Shown: piece after piece, positions 27,101 through 35,261 of the stretch
How the letters are laid out: each line of letters starts with the position of its first letter
Numbering within the stretch: the stretch's first letter is position 1
Assembly: GCF_000716715.1 (NCBI RefSeq)
Contig: NZ_JNYJ01000010.1
Span: 114,002-178,001 of the forward strand
Direction of reading: 5' to 3'
DNA from: Dactylosporangium aurantiacum
GTDB taxonomy: Bacteria; Actinomycetota; Actinomycetes; Mycobacteriales; Micromonosporaceae
DNA length: 64,000 nt
The notes under the pieces: model-generated
Database searches by the model: none
What the model saw: the letters and a program-made list of their open reading frames with translations, nothing else
Told to the model about the DNA's origin: nothing
Made by a program: the position numbers and the translations under genes

Positions 27101-27656
27101 GCCGGTACTGCGTCACGGTGACCCTGCCGTCGACCAGCCGCGCGTCGACCGTCTCGAGGTTGAGGCGCGGCTGCGGCCCGGCGAACAGGCGCCGGCCGCC
27201 GCCGAGGACGACGGGGTGCACGGCCACGTGGTACTCGTCGATGAGCCCCAGCCCGGTCAGCGTGGCCGCGACGGAGGCGCCGCCGGTCAGCAGCAGGTCC
27301 GCGCCCGGCTGCGCCTTCAGCGCGGCGACCTCCTCGGCGAGGTTGGTGTCACGGATGACGCGACTGGTCCAGGCGTCGCCCTCGTACGAGCGCGAAAAGA
27401 CGATCTTCGGGGTGGCCCGCCAGAACGGGGCGAACGCCGCGACGTGCGCGTCGTCGGTCATCGTCTCGGCGGTGGGCCAGAAGCCGACCATCATCTCCCA
27501 CACCGGCCGGCCGAACAGCAGCGTGTCGACCCGCCGGTCCAGCCCTTCGGAGTACGCCGACAGCTCCGGCCCCATCACCGGCCAGTCGAACTCCCCGTTC
27601 GGCCCGTCGATGAACCCGTCGACCGACGTGTGCACCCAGTACAGGATCTTCCGCAT
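27090..27656 (-). CDS. DHFR-like / RibD C-terminal domain reductase
   Basis: 188 residues from ATG 27656 with a GGAGG site. It is typical of the actinobacterial dihydrofolate-reductase-like family: MRKILYWVHTSVDGFIDGP at the start, LLFGRPVWEMMVGFWP, PKIVFSRSY, the loop GADLLLTGGASVAATLTGLGLIDEY, then HPVVLGGGRRLF. It would bind NAD(P)H, but the substrate is unknown. It is not a copy of the 20933-21535 gene: the two share the fold but differ throughout. It stands alone, ending inside the 3' end of the CU044_5270 gene. Confidence 0.9.
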   Translation of the reverse strand: MRKILYWVHTSVDGFIDGPNGEFDWPVMGPELSAYSEGLDRRVDTLLFGRPVWEMMVGFWPTAETMTDDAHVAAFAPFWRATPKIVFSRSYEGDAWTSRVIRDTNLAEEVAALKAQPGADLLLTGGASVAATLTGLGLIDEYHVAVHPVVLGGGRRLFAGPQPRLNLETVDARLVDGRVTVTQYRPTR

Positions 27657-27778
27657 GGCGACCTCCTTCGTCCTTCTGCCGCCCAGAGGTCGCCGCGGCC
27701 CGGCCCACCTCGACACCCAGTCAGTGTGACCTGGCACACATGCCGCACGGAGGTTTTGTCGTACCTGTGTGCCAAGGT

Positions 27779-28087
27779 GTGCGGGTGGTGGTCGTGTTTG
27801 AGGGGAAGCTGTGGTCGTGGGACGCGCGGCGGGCCGACAGCTGGGTGTTCGTGACGCTGCCCGAGGACGAGTCGGAGGAGATCCGCGAGGTGGCCGGGGG
27901 CGTGCGGCGTGGCTTCGGTTCGCTGCGGGTGCGGGCGACGGTCGGCACCACCAGCTGGAAGACGTCCATCTTCCCGGGCAGCGGGGGCGGCGGGTTCGTG
28001 CTGCCGCTCAAGCGCCCGGTGCGCACGGCGGAGGCCCTGGACGTGGGCGACACCGCCACGGTGACCGTGGAGCTGCTCGACGTCTGA
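27779..28087 (+). CDS. DUF1905 domain protein
   Basis: 102 residues from GTG 27779; ATG 27740 in frame would add 13 residues that do not look conserved. The whole protein is a small beta-barrel of the DUF1905 type: VVFEGKLWSWDARRADSWVFVTLPEDESEEI at the start, then the substrate-like strand FGSLRVRATVGTTSWKTSIFP and LPLKRPVRTAEALDVGDTATVTVELLD. DUF1905 proteins occur alone or fused to YdeI-type domains; no activity is established. The gene stands alone, upstream of the 14-bp tandem repeat. Confidence 0.85.
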   Translation: MRVVVVFEGKLWSWDARRADSWVFVTLPEDESEEIREVAGGVRRGFGSLRVRATVGTTSWKTSIFPGSGGGGFVLPLKRPVRTAEALDVGDTATVTVELLDV

Positions 28088-28122
28088 CGCCGCGCCGGCC
28101 CTCGGCGTCGTGGCGGTGGCCA

Positions 28123-28247
28123 CGGATCGGCGGCTGCGGATCGGCGGCTGCGGATTGGCGGCTGCGGATTGGCGGCTGCGGATTGGCGGCTGCGGATTGG
28201 CGGCTGCGGATCGGCGGCTGCGGATCGGCGGCTGCGGATCGGCGCTG
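28123..28247. repeat. 14-bp tandem repeat, about nine units
   Basis: Eight full head-to-tail copies of CGGAT[C/T]GGCGGCTG plus a ninth with one G missing. Units 3-6 carry T at position six and units 1, 2, 7, 8 and 9 carry C, so the array grew by block duplication. Fourteen is not a multiple of three, and no gene crosses it convincingly, so it is probably non-coding. Confidence 0.9.
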
Positions 28248-28634
28248 TTCGAGCCGGTCGCAGCGGCGTTGCGCGATGTCGCGATGCCGGTGGAGGCCCG
28301 GGTCGGAGGCCGGCGGCCGTCCGCCGGGGCCACCGTGGCGGCGCCGGTTCGCCTGCCGGTCGGCGTGCATGCCGGCCGGCATCCGCGGGGACGGGCCGCC
28401 CAGGTCGGGCACATCACGCCACGGCGCGGCCGTCGCGCACCTCCCGCCCGATCGGCTGCGGACCGACGCCGCCCATGGGAGCGACCAGCGCCCCTCGAAC
28501 GACTCACCCGCCGCGCGTCCGACGCGGATTTCGGCACCTCCGCGCGGCGGGCACACGTCCCGCGAACGCACCGAGACCCACGCGGGCAGGACCCGGCCGG
28601 CCACCCGGTCGACCGAACCTCCACCCATCCGCCG
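28248..28634. other. Stretch without a recognised gene
   Basis: Between the tandem repeat and the 28635-29099 gene. Frames are open on both strands only because of the base composition; residues are Arg/Pro-rich and match nothing. No hairpin, promoter or RNA gene was recognised. Confidence 0.5.
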
Positions 28635-29099
28635 CTACGACGCCCACACCGTCACCAGCAGAGAACCCGCAAGACCGGCGTCGGAACAGAAGAAGCCGAC
28701 CGACCCTCGACCGCGCCGCACAGGTTGAGGGCCAAGTTGGGCGGTGTCTCGCCGGCCCCGGACGAAGTCCACGTACTTCTCCCCGGCGACCGCGTGGTTG
28801 ACCCAACGGTCGGGGCGTGCGGCCGTGCGGCGCTCGGCGAGCGCCATCGCTTCGGCCTCGTCCGGGCCGGCGGCGAGCTCGCGGCCTTCGCCGACGTAGG
28901 CTTCGTCGACCGGGTCCAGGGACGTGAAGTTGGGCAGGTCGCCGAACTCGTCGTCGTCAGGGTCCTGCACGGTGTGCGGGGAGACGCGGTACTCACCGCC
29001 CATCGGGCTGATCGCGACCCATTGCCGGGGCGGCTGCCCCGGGTCGGCGCAGGCCTGGGTCGTGGTCCTGCACGTCCGCCACTGCGGGTCGTCGACCAT
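28635..29099 (-). CDS. Hypothetical protein, 154 residues
   Basis: No family is recognised. ATG 29099 begins MVDDPQWRTC, but the open frame and G/C-rich third positions continue upstream towards the deacetylase stop, so the true start is uncertain. The body (QWVAISPMGGEYRVSPHTVQ, LPNFTSLDPVDEAYVGEGRE, RWVNHAVAGEKYVDFV) has normal codon use for this genome. After residue about 120 the third-position bias collapses, suggesting that the last 30 residues are read-through after a frameshift or loss of the original stop. No signal peptide or membrane helix. It lies downstream of the deacetylase on the same strand and may share its transcript. Confidence 0.5.
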   Translation of the reverse strand: MVDDPQWRTCRTTTQACADPGQPPRQWVAISPMGGEYRVSPHTVQDPDDDEFGDLPNFTSLDPVDEAYVGEGRELAAGPDEAEAMALAERRTAARPDRWVNHAVAGEKYVDFVRGRRDTAQLGPQPVRRGRGSVGFFCSDAGLAGSLLVTVWAS

Positions 29100-29155
29100 C
29101 CAGCAGTGACCGGCCGCATCGGCGCGCGCGCCGACCTCGGCGGTCTGTTCGGGGA

Positions 29156-29986
29156 CTACGACATCTGAGGCGTGCCGTCCAGGGCGACGAACTGGTATCC
29201 GCGTGCCTGCAGCGCCGGGATCACGGTCTCCAGGGCGGCGCAGGTCTGGGCCCGGTCGCCGCCGCCGTCGTGGCAGAGCAGGATCTGGCCGGGCCGGGCG
29301 GCGAGGAGCCGGTCGGTGATCGAGCGGGTGCCGGGGCGGGTCCAGTCGCGGGGGTCGTTCGTCCAGTTGATCGGCACCATGCGGGCCTGGGCGGCGGCGG
29401 TGAAGACGGCCGGGGAGACGGCGCCGCCGGGGGAGCGGAAGATGGTCGGCAGCTTTCCGGTCGTGGCGTAGATCTTGTCCTGGGCGCGGTCGACCTCCTG
29501 CTGGACGCGGTCCGGGGCGAACTGGGCGATCTTCGCCGGGTGGCTCCAGGTGTGGTTGGCGACGTGGTGGCCCGCGGCGACCAGGTCCCGGGCGACGGTC
29601 TCGTGGCCGAGGACCTGGTTGCCGATGAGGCAGAACAGCGCGGGCACGTGGTAGCGGTCCAGCAGCCGCAGCACCTTCGGCGTCCACACGGGGTGCGGGC
29701 CGTCGTCGATGGTCAGCGCCACGGCGTCGCTCGGGAACGCGGGCCCGGGCACCAGCCGGCGGTACTCCTCGAGCGTGAACACCGGCCGGTCCAGCGGCGT
29801 GAGCGGCGACGGTGACGGCGCGGCGGCGGACGGTGACGGCGCCGGGGCGGCGACCGGCCTGGCCGCCAGCGCGAGCGCGGGCTCCTCGGGTCGCCGGCGG
29901 GGTCCCGCTGAACCGGCGGCGACGAGCGCGGTGCCCGTCGCGGCGAGTGTGGCGCCGAGCAGGCGTCTGCGGGACAGTCCGGTCAC
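29156..29986 (-). CDS. Secreted polysaccharide deacetylase (CE4, NodB homology)
   Basis: 276 residues from GTG 29986 with GGAGG upstream. A Tat-like signal (SRRRLLGATLAATGTALVAAG) precedes an Ala/Pro/Ser linker (about 40-62). The NodB domain spans about 85-270 with motif 1 TIDDGPH (catalytic Asp and metal Asp), motif 2 HTWSH (metal His pair), motif 3 FRSPGG and motif 5 ILLCHDGGG. It should remove acetyl or related groups from cell-wall or environmental amino-sugar polymers outside the cell. A perfect palindrome, 30050-30063, lies in its upstream region. Confidence 0.93.
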   Translation of the reverse strand: MTGLSRRRLLGATLAATGTALVAAGSAGPRRRPEEPALALAARPVAAPAPSPSAAAPSPSPLTPLDRPVFTLEEYRRLVPGPAFPSDAVALTIDDGPHPVWTPKVLRLLDRYHVPALFCLIGNQVLGHETVARDLVAAGHHVANHTWSHPAKIAQFAPDRVQQEVDRAQDKIYATTGKLPTIFRSPGGAVSPAVFTAAAQARMVPINWTNDPRDWTRPGTRSITDRLLAARPGQILLCHDGGGDRAQTCAALETVIPALQARGYQFVALDGTPQMS

Positions 29987-30049
29987 GGGGGCACCTCCGG
30001 GGCAGGATCGCGTGGCACAGATCTTGACGCGGTCACCGGGCGAAGGGTT

Positions 30050-30063
30050 GCACGGTACCGTGC
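30050..30063. promoter_or_regulatory. 14-bp perfect palindrome
   Basis: GCACGGTACCGTGC lies upstream of the deacetylase gene, and its right end touches the stop codon of the transporter gene. With no loop it is more like a protein-binding site than a terminator. The binding protein is unknown. Confidence 0.4.
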
Positions 30064-31376
30064 TACCGGCGGCCGTCCAGGGTGTACCGGCGCTGCAGCA
30101 CGACGGCCACGGTCATGAGCACGGCCGGCACCAGGGCGAAGCCGTAGCGGACCGCGGCGAGCGCGGCGGGGGACTGGGTGGCGTGCTCGCCGGCGCCGCT
30201 GGCCACGAAGCCGCCGGCGGCGAGGCAGGCGGCGTAGACGTACGGGCCGAGAGCGCCGCCGGTCGCCTCGGTCGCGGTCCACACGCCGGTGTAGCCGCCA
30301 GCGCGGGTGGTGCCGTCGGGCCCGGACGCGGCGATGACGTCGGGCACCATCGAGAACGGCAGCAGCTGCATGGCGGCGAAGGCGACGCCGAGCACGGCGA
30401 CCGCGCCGACGATGAGCGGCAGGCCGGCCGCGGCGCCGAGGGCCAGCACGAGCGAGCCGGCGACGAACGCGGCCTGCGCGAGGAGCAGCCCGCGCTGCTT
30501 GCCGATGCGGCGGGCGACCACGACCCAGACCGGGGTCGCGAGGATCGCCGGTGCCACGAACGCCGCGACGAGCACGGTCGTGAGTCTGGGCCGGCCCAGC
30601 TCGTACTCCGCGAAGTAGGGAACCGCGGCGAGCACCAGGTGCGTCGTCGTCGACATGGCGAGGTAGGCGGCGGTCAGGGTGCGGAACTGCGGGTCGCGCA
30701 GGGACGACAGCAGCCCGTGCCGGGTGGTGCGGGCGGCGGCGGCCAGCGGCGCCGCGGCGGTGAGCCGCCCGACGCCGGTGACGCCGACCAGCATCGCGGC
30801 CAGCATGGCGGCGCCGAGCAGCAGGCCCATGCGGGTGTACCCGGCGACGGTCGGGTCGTCCTGCCCGGCGAGCAGCGGCGCGGCGACGCCGCTGAGCAGG
30901 ATGCCGACGGTCAGCACGACCATGCGGTACCCCATGAGGCGGGTGCGCTCGTGGTAGCCGATGCTCAGGTCGGCGGGGGTGGCAAGGTAGGGGACCTGGT
31001 ACGCGGCGAAGAGGAGGTTGCCGGCGATGAACGCGATCGCGACCCACAGCCCGGCCGGGGCGCCGCGCAGGCCGCCGGGCACCGCGAACAGCGCCGCGAA
31101 GGCCACGGCGAGCGCGCAGCCGGCGAGCATCAGCCGGCGGCGGTGGCCGCGGGCGGCCAGGTCGGCGTCGGACAGCCGGCCGACCCACGGGTGCAGCACC
31201 ACGTCGAGGATCTTCGGGGCGAGCAGCACGAACCCGGCCAGCAGCGGCGGGACGGCCAGCACGTCGGTGAGGAAGTACAGCAGGAGCAGCCCGGGCACGG
31301 TGACCCACACGCCCATGCCGACGGACCCGGTCGCGAACGGGATGAGACCGCGCAGCGGCAGCCTGACGTCCGACAT
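30063..31376 (-). CDS. MFS transporter of the MelB (glycoside/cation symporter) type
   Basis: 437 residues from ATG 31376, giving twelve membrane helices. N-terminal features are PFATGSVGMGVWVTVPGLLLLYFLTDVL, PKILDVVLHPWVGRLSDADLAARGHRRR (the MelB-type D-x(n)-G-R-L-SD loop between helices 2 and 3) and AAYQVPYLATPADLS. The family imports sugars with Na+ or H+, though some members export. It is divergent from a TetR gene across 45 bp that carry an imperfect palindrome, so the TetR product probably represses it, which would also fit an efflux role. Confidence 0.88.
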   Translation of the reverse strand: MSDVRLPLRGLIPFATGSVGMGVWVTVPGLLLLYFLTDVLAVPPLLAGFVLLAPKILDVVLHPWVGRLSDADLAARGHRRRLMLAGCALAVAFAALFAVPGGLRGAPAGLWVAIAFIAGNLLFAAYQVPYLATPADLSIGYHERTRLMGYRMVVLTVGILLSGVAAPLLAGQDDPTVAGYTRMGLLLGAAMLAAMLVGVTGVGRLTAAAPLAAAARTTRHGLLSSLRDPQFRTLTAAYLAMSTTTHLVLAAVPYFAEYELGRPRLTTVLVAAFVAPAILATPVWVVVARRIGKQRGLLLAQAAFVAGSLVLALGAAAGLPLIVGAVAVLGVAFAAMQLLPFSMVPDVIAASGPDGTTRAGGYTGVWTATEATGGALGPYVYAACLAAGGFVASGAGEHATQSPAALAAVRYGFALVPAVLMTVAVVLQRRYTLDGRR

Positions 31377-31392
31377 CAACCACGCTCCCGGA

Positions 31393-31410
31393 ATCCAACG
31401 TTCGATGGAT
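31393..31410. promoter_or_regulatory. TetR-type operator
   Basis: An 18-bp imperfect palindrome with perfect 5-bp outer arms ATCCA/TGGAT lies in the 45-bp gap between the divergent MFS and TetR genes. 14 of 18 positions are symmetric. Confidence 0.5.
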
Positions 31411-31421
31411 AATAGGCGACG

Positions 31422-32060
31422 ATGGACGATCTGAACAGCACGCGACGCCGCCCCGGCCGCCCCCGCGCGGCGGACGCCGTCGCCACCCGCGAGGTGATCC
31501 TCCGGGTCGCGACGGACCTGTTCGCCCGCAACGGTTTCGACGCCGTCACCGTCAGGGCGGTGGCCGATGCCGCCGGCGTCGACGTGGCGACCGTGCACCA
31601 CCACGCGGGTGGCAAGCTCGAGCTGTACCGGGCCTGCTTCGCGCTCGTCTTCGAGGCCGAGCGGCGCGCCCTCGAGCCGGTCATCGCGGCCGCCTCCGCG
31701 GGCGACGGCGACCTGCTCGACGCGCTGCACCGGGTGCTCGACGCGTTCGTCGACTTCCTGGAGGAGCGGCCCGAGACCACCGGCCTGTGGCTGCGGCGCT
31801 GGCTGGAGCCCGACCGGCACGCCGGCATCGACGAGCAGTTCTCGATGCCGCTGTACGAGCAGGTCCAGCAGGTCCTCGCGGCCGCTGACAAGGCCGGCGT
31901 GCTGCGCGAGCCGCAGCCGCACCTCGCCGTGCGGAGCCTCATCTGGGCCGTCCACGCGCACGCGGTGACCGGCCTGCACGGCGACATCCCCGCCGACAGC
32001 CGGTTCGCGCTGCGCGCGTTCGTGCACCGCTGGCTCGACCGCATGTACGCCCGGCCGTGA
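31422..32060 (+). CDS. TetR-family transcriptional regulator
   Basis: 212 residues from ATG 31422. The N-terminal HTH is clear (ATREVILRVATDLFARNGFDAVTVRAVADAAGVDVATVHHHAGGKLELYRACF across about 20-70). The C-terminal helical domain (about 75-212) should bind the ligand and dimerise (DALHRVLDAFVDFLEERPETTGLWLRRWLEPD). The region after 180 keeps the LRAFVHRWLDRMY ending common in this subgroup. It is divergently transcribed from the MelB-type transporter and probably controls it through the palindrome at 31393-31410. The ligand is unknown. Confidence 0.93.
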   Translation: MDDLNSTRRRPGRPRAADAVATREVILRVATDLFARNGFDAVTVRAVADAAGVDVATVHHHAGGKLELYRACFALVFEAERRALEPVIAAASAGDGDLLDALHRVLDAFVDFLEERPETTGLWLRRWLEPDRHAGIDEQFSMPLYEQVQQVLAAADKAGVLREPQPHLAVRSLIWAVHAHAVTGLHGDIPADSRFALRAFVHRWLDRMYARP

Positions 32061-32270
32061 GGCGCCGCTGCCGCTCGCTTCGTGCCCGGTCGTGACGCGG
32101 CGGGGCTTGGCATCGTCGGTGAGAACGGGGGCTCCGGCCGCGTGGCCGCAACGCGTGCACCGGGCCCGGATGTGGTCCACGTCGCCGATCGGCCCCGCCT
32201 GCCAGCGGCTACGCGACCATCCGCAAGCCTACGGAACGCCTCGCGAGCCAACCAGGGTCGGGCAACGAAC

Positions 32271-32909
32271 GTGATCAGCGGCGGCGACAATCGGCTAGTG
32301 CCTGCGTACAGGACGACCCTGGCGTCAGCGGGCTTCATCCGCGCCGGTCAGCGTTGCGAGCGGTCGGACGGCGGCCTCCACCGCACGCTGAGCGTGTACA
32401 CCCGCGCCACCGGTGCGCGACCGCAGGTGCAGCTGCTGGTCCGGGTGGCGGTGGCAGGCCTGCCCGCGCCGGTCACCGTTTGTCGCCACGACGGTGTGGG
32501 CGGCACCGCCGAGACGGCCAGCGGCAACGAGTCGTATCCACTGCCGGCGCGCGATCGGCCGCTGCCGCCGGACCTGCTCACCGACGTGGCCGGCCCGGTG
32601 CTGGAATTCCTGATGGCGGCCAAGGACCTCACCGATTTCGTCGTCTGGGCCCAGGACATCCACCTCGGGCGCGAGCACCCCGGATGGTGGGGCCGGTTCC
32701 GCCCGGTCCTCCCTCAGGGCACCGGACCGTTGGAGGCGGCGGCGTTCGCGGCGGCCGTCAAGCACGACACGAGGCTGGTGGAGCTCCTCACGGCACGGGT
32801 CGAGAACGAGCAGGCCGACGAGAACCGCTACAACGATTTCCTGATCGAGATCCAGCGGCTGCGTCCGAGCATCCGGCCACGTCATCCGATCGTCCGACCG
32901 GTCAGCTGA
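32271..32909 (+). CDS. Hypothetical protein, 212 residues
   Basis: No family is firmly recognised. GTG 32271 is taken as start; GTG 32298 (reading VPAYRTTLASAGF) is a good alternative. The N-terminal half (YRTTLASAGFIRAGQRCERS ... LHRTLSVYTRATGARPQVQLLVRV) resembles small DUF4304-like proteins with a beta-strand-rich core. The C-terminal half is helical and charged (DLTDFVVWAQDIHLGREHPGWWGRF, VENEQADENRYNDFLIEIQRL). No signal or membrane segment. It stands alone between the TetR gene and the monooxygenase. The 210 bp before it (32061-32270) show no gene. Confidence 0.65.
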   Translation: MISGGDNRLVPAYRTTLASAGFIRAGQRCERSDGGLHRTLSVYTRATGARPQVQLLVRVAVAGLPAPVTVCRHDGVGGTAETASGNESYPLPARDRPLPPDLLTDVAGPVLEFLMAAKDLTDFVVWAQDIHLGREHPGWWGRFRPVLPQGTGPLEAAAFAAAVKHDTRLVELLTARVENEQADENRYNDFLIEIQRLRPSIRPRHPIVRPVS

Positions 32910-32993
32910 GCACGGCCGGCCGCACTGCCGGCAGAACGACAAGCGGACTGCTGGCCTTGACGCATCCGCGGCGGGGACCGCACAATCCAACAT

Positions 32994-34298
32994 GTGTTGG
33001 AATACCGGGTGGTGGTGATCGGGGCCGGGCCGGCCGGGCTCGCCACGCTCAAGGCCCTCGCCGACGCCGGCGTGCCCGCCGTGTGCTTCGACGCGGGCGA
33101 GCGCCCCGGCGGGCTGTGGGTGTTCGGCGGGCCGCACTCGTCGGCGTACCGCACGCTGCACCTCAACACCAGCCGCACCCGCACCGAGTTCGCCGACTTC
33201 CCGATGCCCGCCGGCTGGCCCGACTACCCCGGCCACGCCGACATCGCGGCGTACCTGGCCGACTACGCCACCACGTTCGGCCTCACCGGGGCGATCCGGC
33301 ACCGGCACGTGGTCACGCGGGTCCGCCGGGCGGCCGGCGGGTGGACCGTGACCGCCGACGGTCCACAGGGGACGGTCGAGGTCACCGCCGAGGCGGTCGT
33401 CGTGGCCAACGGCCACAACAGCGTGCCCCGGCTGCCCGACCCGCCGTACCCGGGCGAGACCACCGCCGAGCAGCTGCACAGCCACGACTACCGCGACCCC
33501 GAGCAGCTGCGGGGCCGCCGCGTCCTCGTCGTCGGCGGCGGCAACTCGGCCATGGACATCGCCGTCGACGCCTCCCACGCCGCCGCCCGGACGCTGCTGT
33601 CGGTGCGTCGCGGCGTGTGGATCGTGCCCAAGTACCTCTTCGGCAGGCCGTCGGACACGCTCAACGGCGCCCTCGCCAAGCGCCTGCCGTGGCGGGCCCG
33701 GCAGCGCATCAGCCAGACGATGCTGCGCCTCGCCGTCGGGCCGCCCACCCGGTACGGGCTGCCCGCCCCGAGCCACGGGTTCCTGCAGGACCACCCGACG
33801 CTGTCCGACGCCCTCCTGCCGCGCATCACCCACGGCGAGATCGCCGTGCGCCCCGCGATCGCCCGCTTCGAGGGCACCGACGTCGTCTTCGCCGACGACC
33901 GCCGCGACCCGGTCGACCTCATCGTCTGGTGTACGGGGTACCGCGTCGACCTGCCCTTCCTCGACCCGGCGCTGCTCGGCGACGGCGCCGACCGGCTGCC
34001 CCTGTTCCGGCACGTGTTCCACCTCGACGCGCCCGGGCTCATGTTCGTCGGCCTCATGCAGTCCACGGGCGCCGCCCTGCCCGTCGTCGAGGCCCAGGCC
34101 CGGCTGGTCGCGGGGCACGTCGCCGGCACGTACGCGCTGCCGCCCATGCCGGCCCAACGCTCCGACTGCGCCGAGGAGCTGCGCGCCGCCACCGACCGGT
34201 GGGGCTCGCGCCGCCCGGCGATGCGGATCGACTTCGACGGTTACCTGGACCTCGCCGCCCGTGAGCTGGCGGCCGGACGGAAGCGGGCCGCATCGTGA
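32994..34298 (+). CDS. Flavin-containing monooxygenase
   Basis: 434 residues from GTG 32994. The FAD Rossmann motif VVVIGAGPAGLATLKAL is at the start. The sequence HLNTSRTRTEFADFPMP corresponds to the FMO/BVMO-type region, the NADPH motif is VLVVGGGNSAMDIAV (about 178-192), and WCTGYRVDLPFLDP is a C-terminal FMO hallmark. The family oxygenates N, S or ketone groups, or acts as N-hydroxylase; the substrate here is unknown. It is followed after 34 bp by an SDR gene on the same strand, so the pair is probably one operon performing successive redox steps. Confidence 0.93.
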   Translation: MLEYRVVVIGAGPAGLATLKALADAGVPAVCFDAGERPGGLWVFGGPHSSAYRTLHLNTSRTRTEFADFPMPAGWPDYPGHADIAAYLADYATTFGLTGAIRHRHVVTRVRRAAGGWTVTADGPQGTVEVTAEAVVVANGHNSVPRLPDPPYPGETTAEQLHSHDYRDPEQLRGRRVLVVGGGNSAMDIAVDASHAAARTLLSVRRGVWIVPKYLFGRPSDTLNGALAKRLPWRARQRISQTMLRLAVGPPTRYGLPAPSHGFLQDHPTLSDALLPRITHGEIAVRPAIARFEGTDVVFADDRRDPVDLIVWCTGYRVDLPFLDPALLGDGADRLPLFRHVFHLDAPGLMFVGLMQSTGAALPVVEAQARLVAGHVAGTYALPPMPAQRSDCAEELRAATDRWGSRRPAMRIDFDGYLDLAARELAAGRKRAAS

Positions 34299-34332
34299 AC
34301 GATCTGCCTTCGGACGAGCCCGGCGGCCGCTC

Positions 34333-35175
34333 GTGACCGGGGGTCCTGGCCGCGGGCCCGGGGCCGGTCTGCGCGGCCGGCGGGTCCTTGTCACCGGCGC
34401 CAACGGCACCTTCGGCCGGCTGCTCTGCGCGCGCCTCACCGACCTGGGCGCGACCGTCGCCGGCATCGACCTCGTCGCCGTCGACGGTCCCGTGACCGTG
34501 TTCGCCGGCGACCTGACCTCGCCCGCGGTGCCGGACGTCGTCGCCGCCGCCGTCGCCCACCTCGGCGGCCTCGACCTGCTCGTCAACAACGCCGGCGTCG
34601 GCGGCCCCGCCCCGGCGGAGCTGCCCCCGGACGAGGTCGTCGCCCGCCAGCTCGACGTCAACCTGCTCGCCGCGTGGCGCACGACCGCCGCGGCCCTGCC
34701 GGCCCTGGAGGCGGCCCGCGGCAGGATCGTGTTCGTCGCCAGCCGGATGGCGGTGCTCCCGTTGCCCCTCGCCGCCGCGTACGGGGTCAGCAAACGCGCC
34801 CTCGTCGCCTACGCCGACGCGCTGCGCCTCGAGGTCGGCGGCCACGTCGGGGTGAGCGTGGTCTACCCGAGCATGGTCGCCTCCCCGATCCACGACACGA
34901 CCGCCGCCGCCGGCCTGTCCCTGCAGGGCGTGTCCCGGCTGGAACCGGTCGAGGGCGTCATCGCCGCGATCCTGCGCGCCGCCACCGCCCGCAGACCTCC
35001 GCGCGACGTCGCCACCACCCGCCGCGGCCGCTTCGAGATGGCCGTGGCCCGGCACCTGCCCGCTCTCGCCGACGCGATGGTCCGCCGGACGGTGGCGTCC
35101 CGGCTGGCGGCCGGCGCCTTCCAGGACGCCCCGCTGGCCGCCGGGCTGATCCGCCGCCACCGCGACCGCCGGTAG
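34333..35175 (+). CDS. Short-chain dehydrogenase/reductase
   Basis: 280 residues from GTG 34333; earlier in-frame sequence runs inside the monooxygenase gene and is not conserved. The cofactor loop is VLVTGANGTFGRLL (TGxxxGxG variant), followed by the structural NNAGVG, the Ser of FVASRM and the catalytic YGVSK (Tyr, Lys). The Asp after the second strand (VAGIDLV) points to NAD(H). The C-terminus is longer than average, with a helical extension (ARHLPALADAMVRRTVASRLAAG). It probably acts with the preceding flavin monooxygenase. Confidence 0.9.
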   Translation: MTGGPGRGPGAGLRGRRVLVTGANGTFGRLLCARLTDLGATVAGIDLVAVDGPVTVFAGDLTSPAVPDVVAAAVAHLGGLDLLVNNAGVGGPAPAELPPDEVVARQLDVNLLAAWRTTAAALPALEAARGRIVFVASRMAVLPLPLAAAYGVSKRALVAYADALRLEVGGHVGVSVVYPSMVASPIHDTTAAAGLSLQGVSRLEPVEGVIAAILRAATARRPPRDVATTRRGRFEMAVARHLPALADAMVRRTVASRLAAGAFQDAPLAAGLIRRHRDRR

Positions 35176-35261
35176 CCGCCGGCGGTTGCGGTCCGGTCGG
35201 CTTCTGTCATGATCACGACGGGACCGGGCGTCGGTCGGTCCGCGTTGCCACGATCGCGCGC

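Noticed and set aside
28123..28247. CRISPR array
   Set aside because: Units are 14 bp and directly contiguous with no spacers, and there are no cas genes.
30063..32180. 705-residue version of the transporter starting far upstream
   Set aside because: The extension runs antisense through the TetR gene; the transporter's first helix begins at ATG 31376.
32061..32270. Small zinc-ribbon-like ORF on the minus strand (RARCTRCGHAAG)
   Set aside because: It has only one CxxC pair, no ribosome site, and mixed codon bias; not enough to call a gene.
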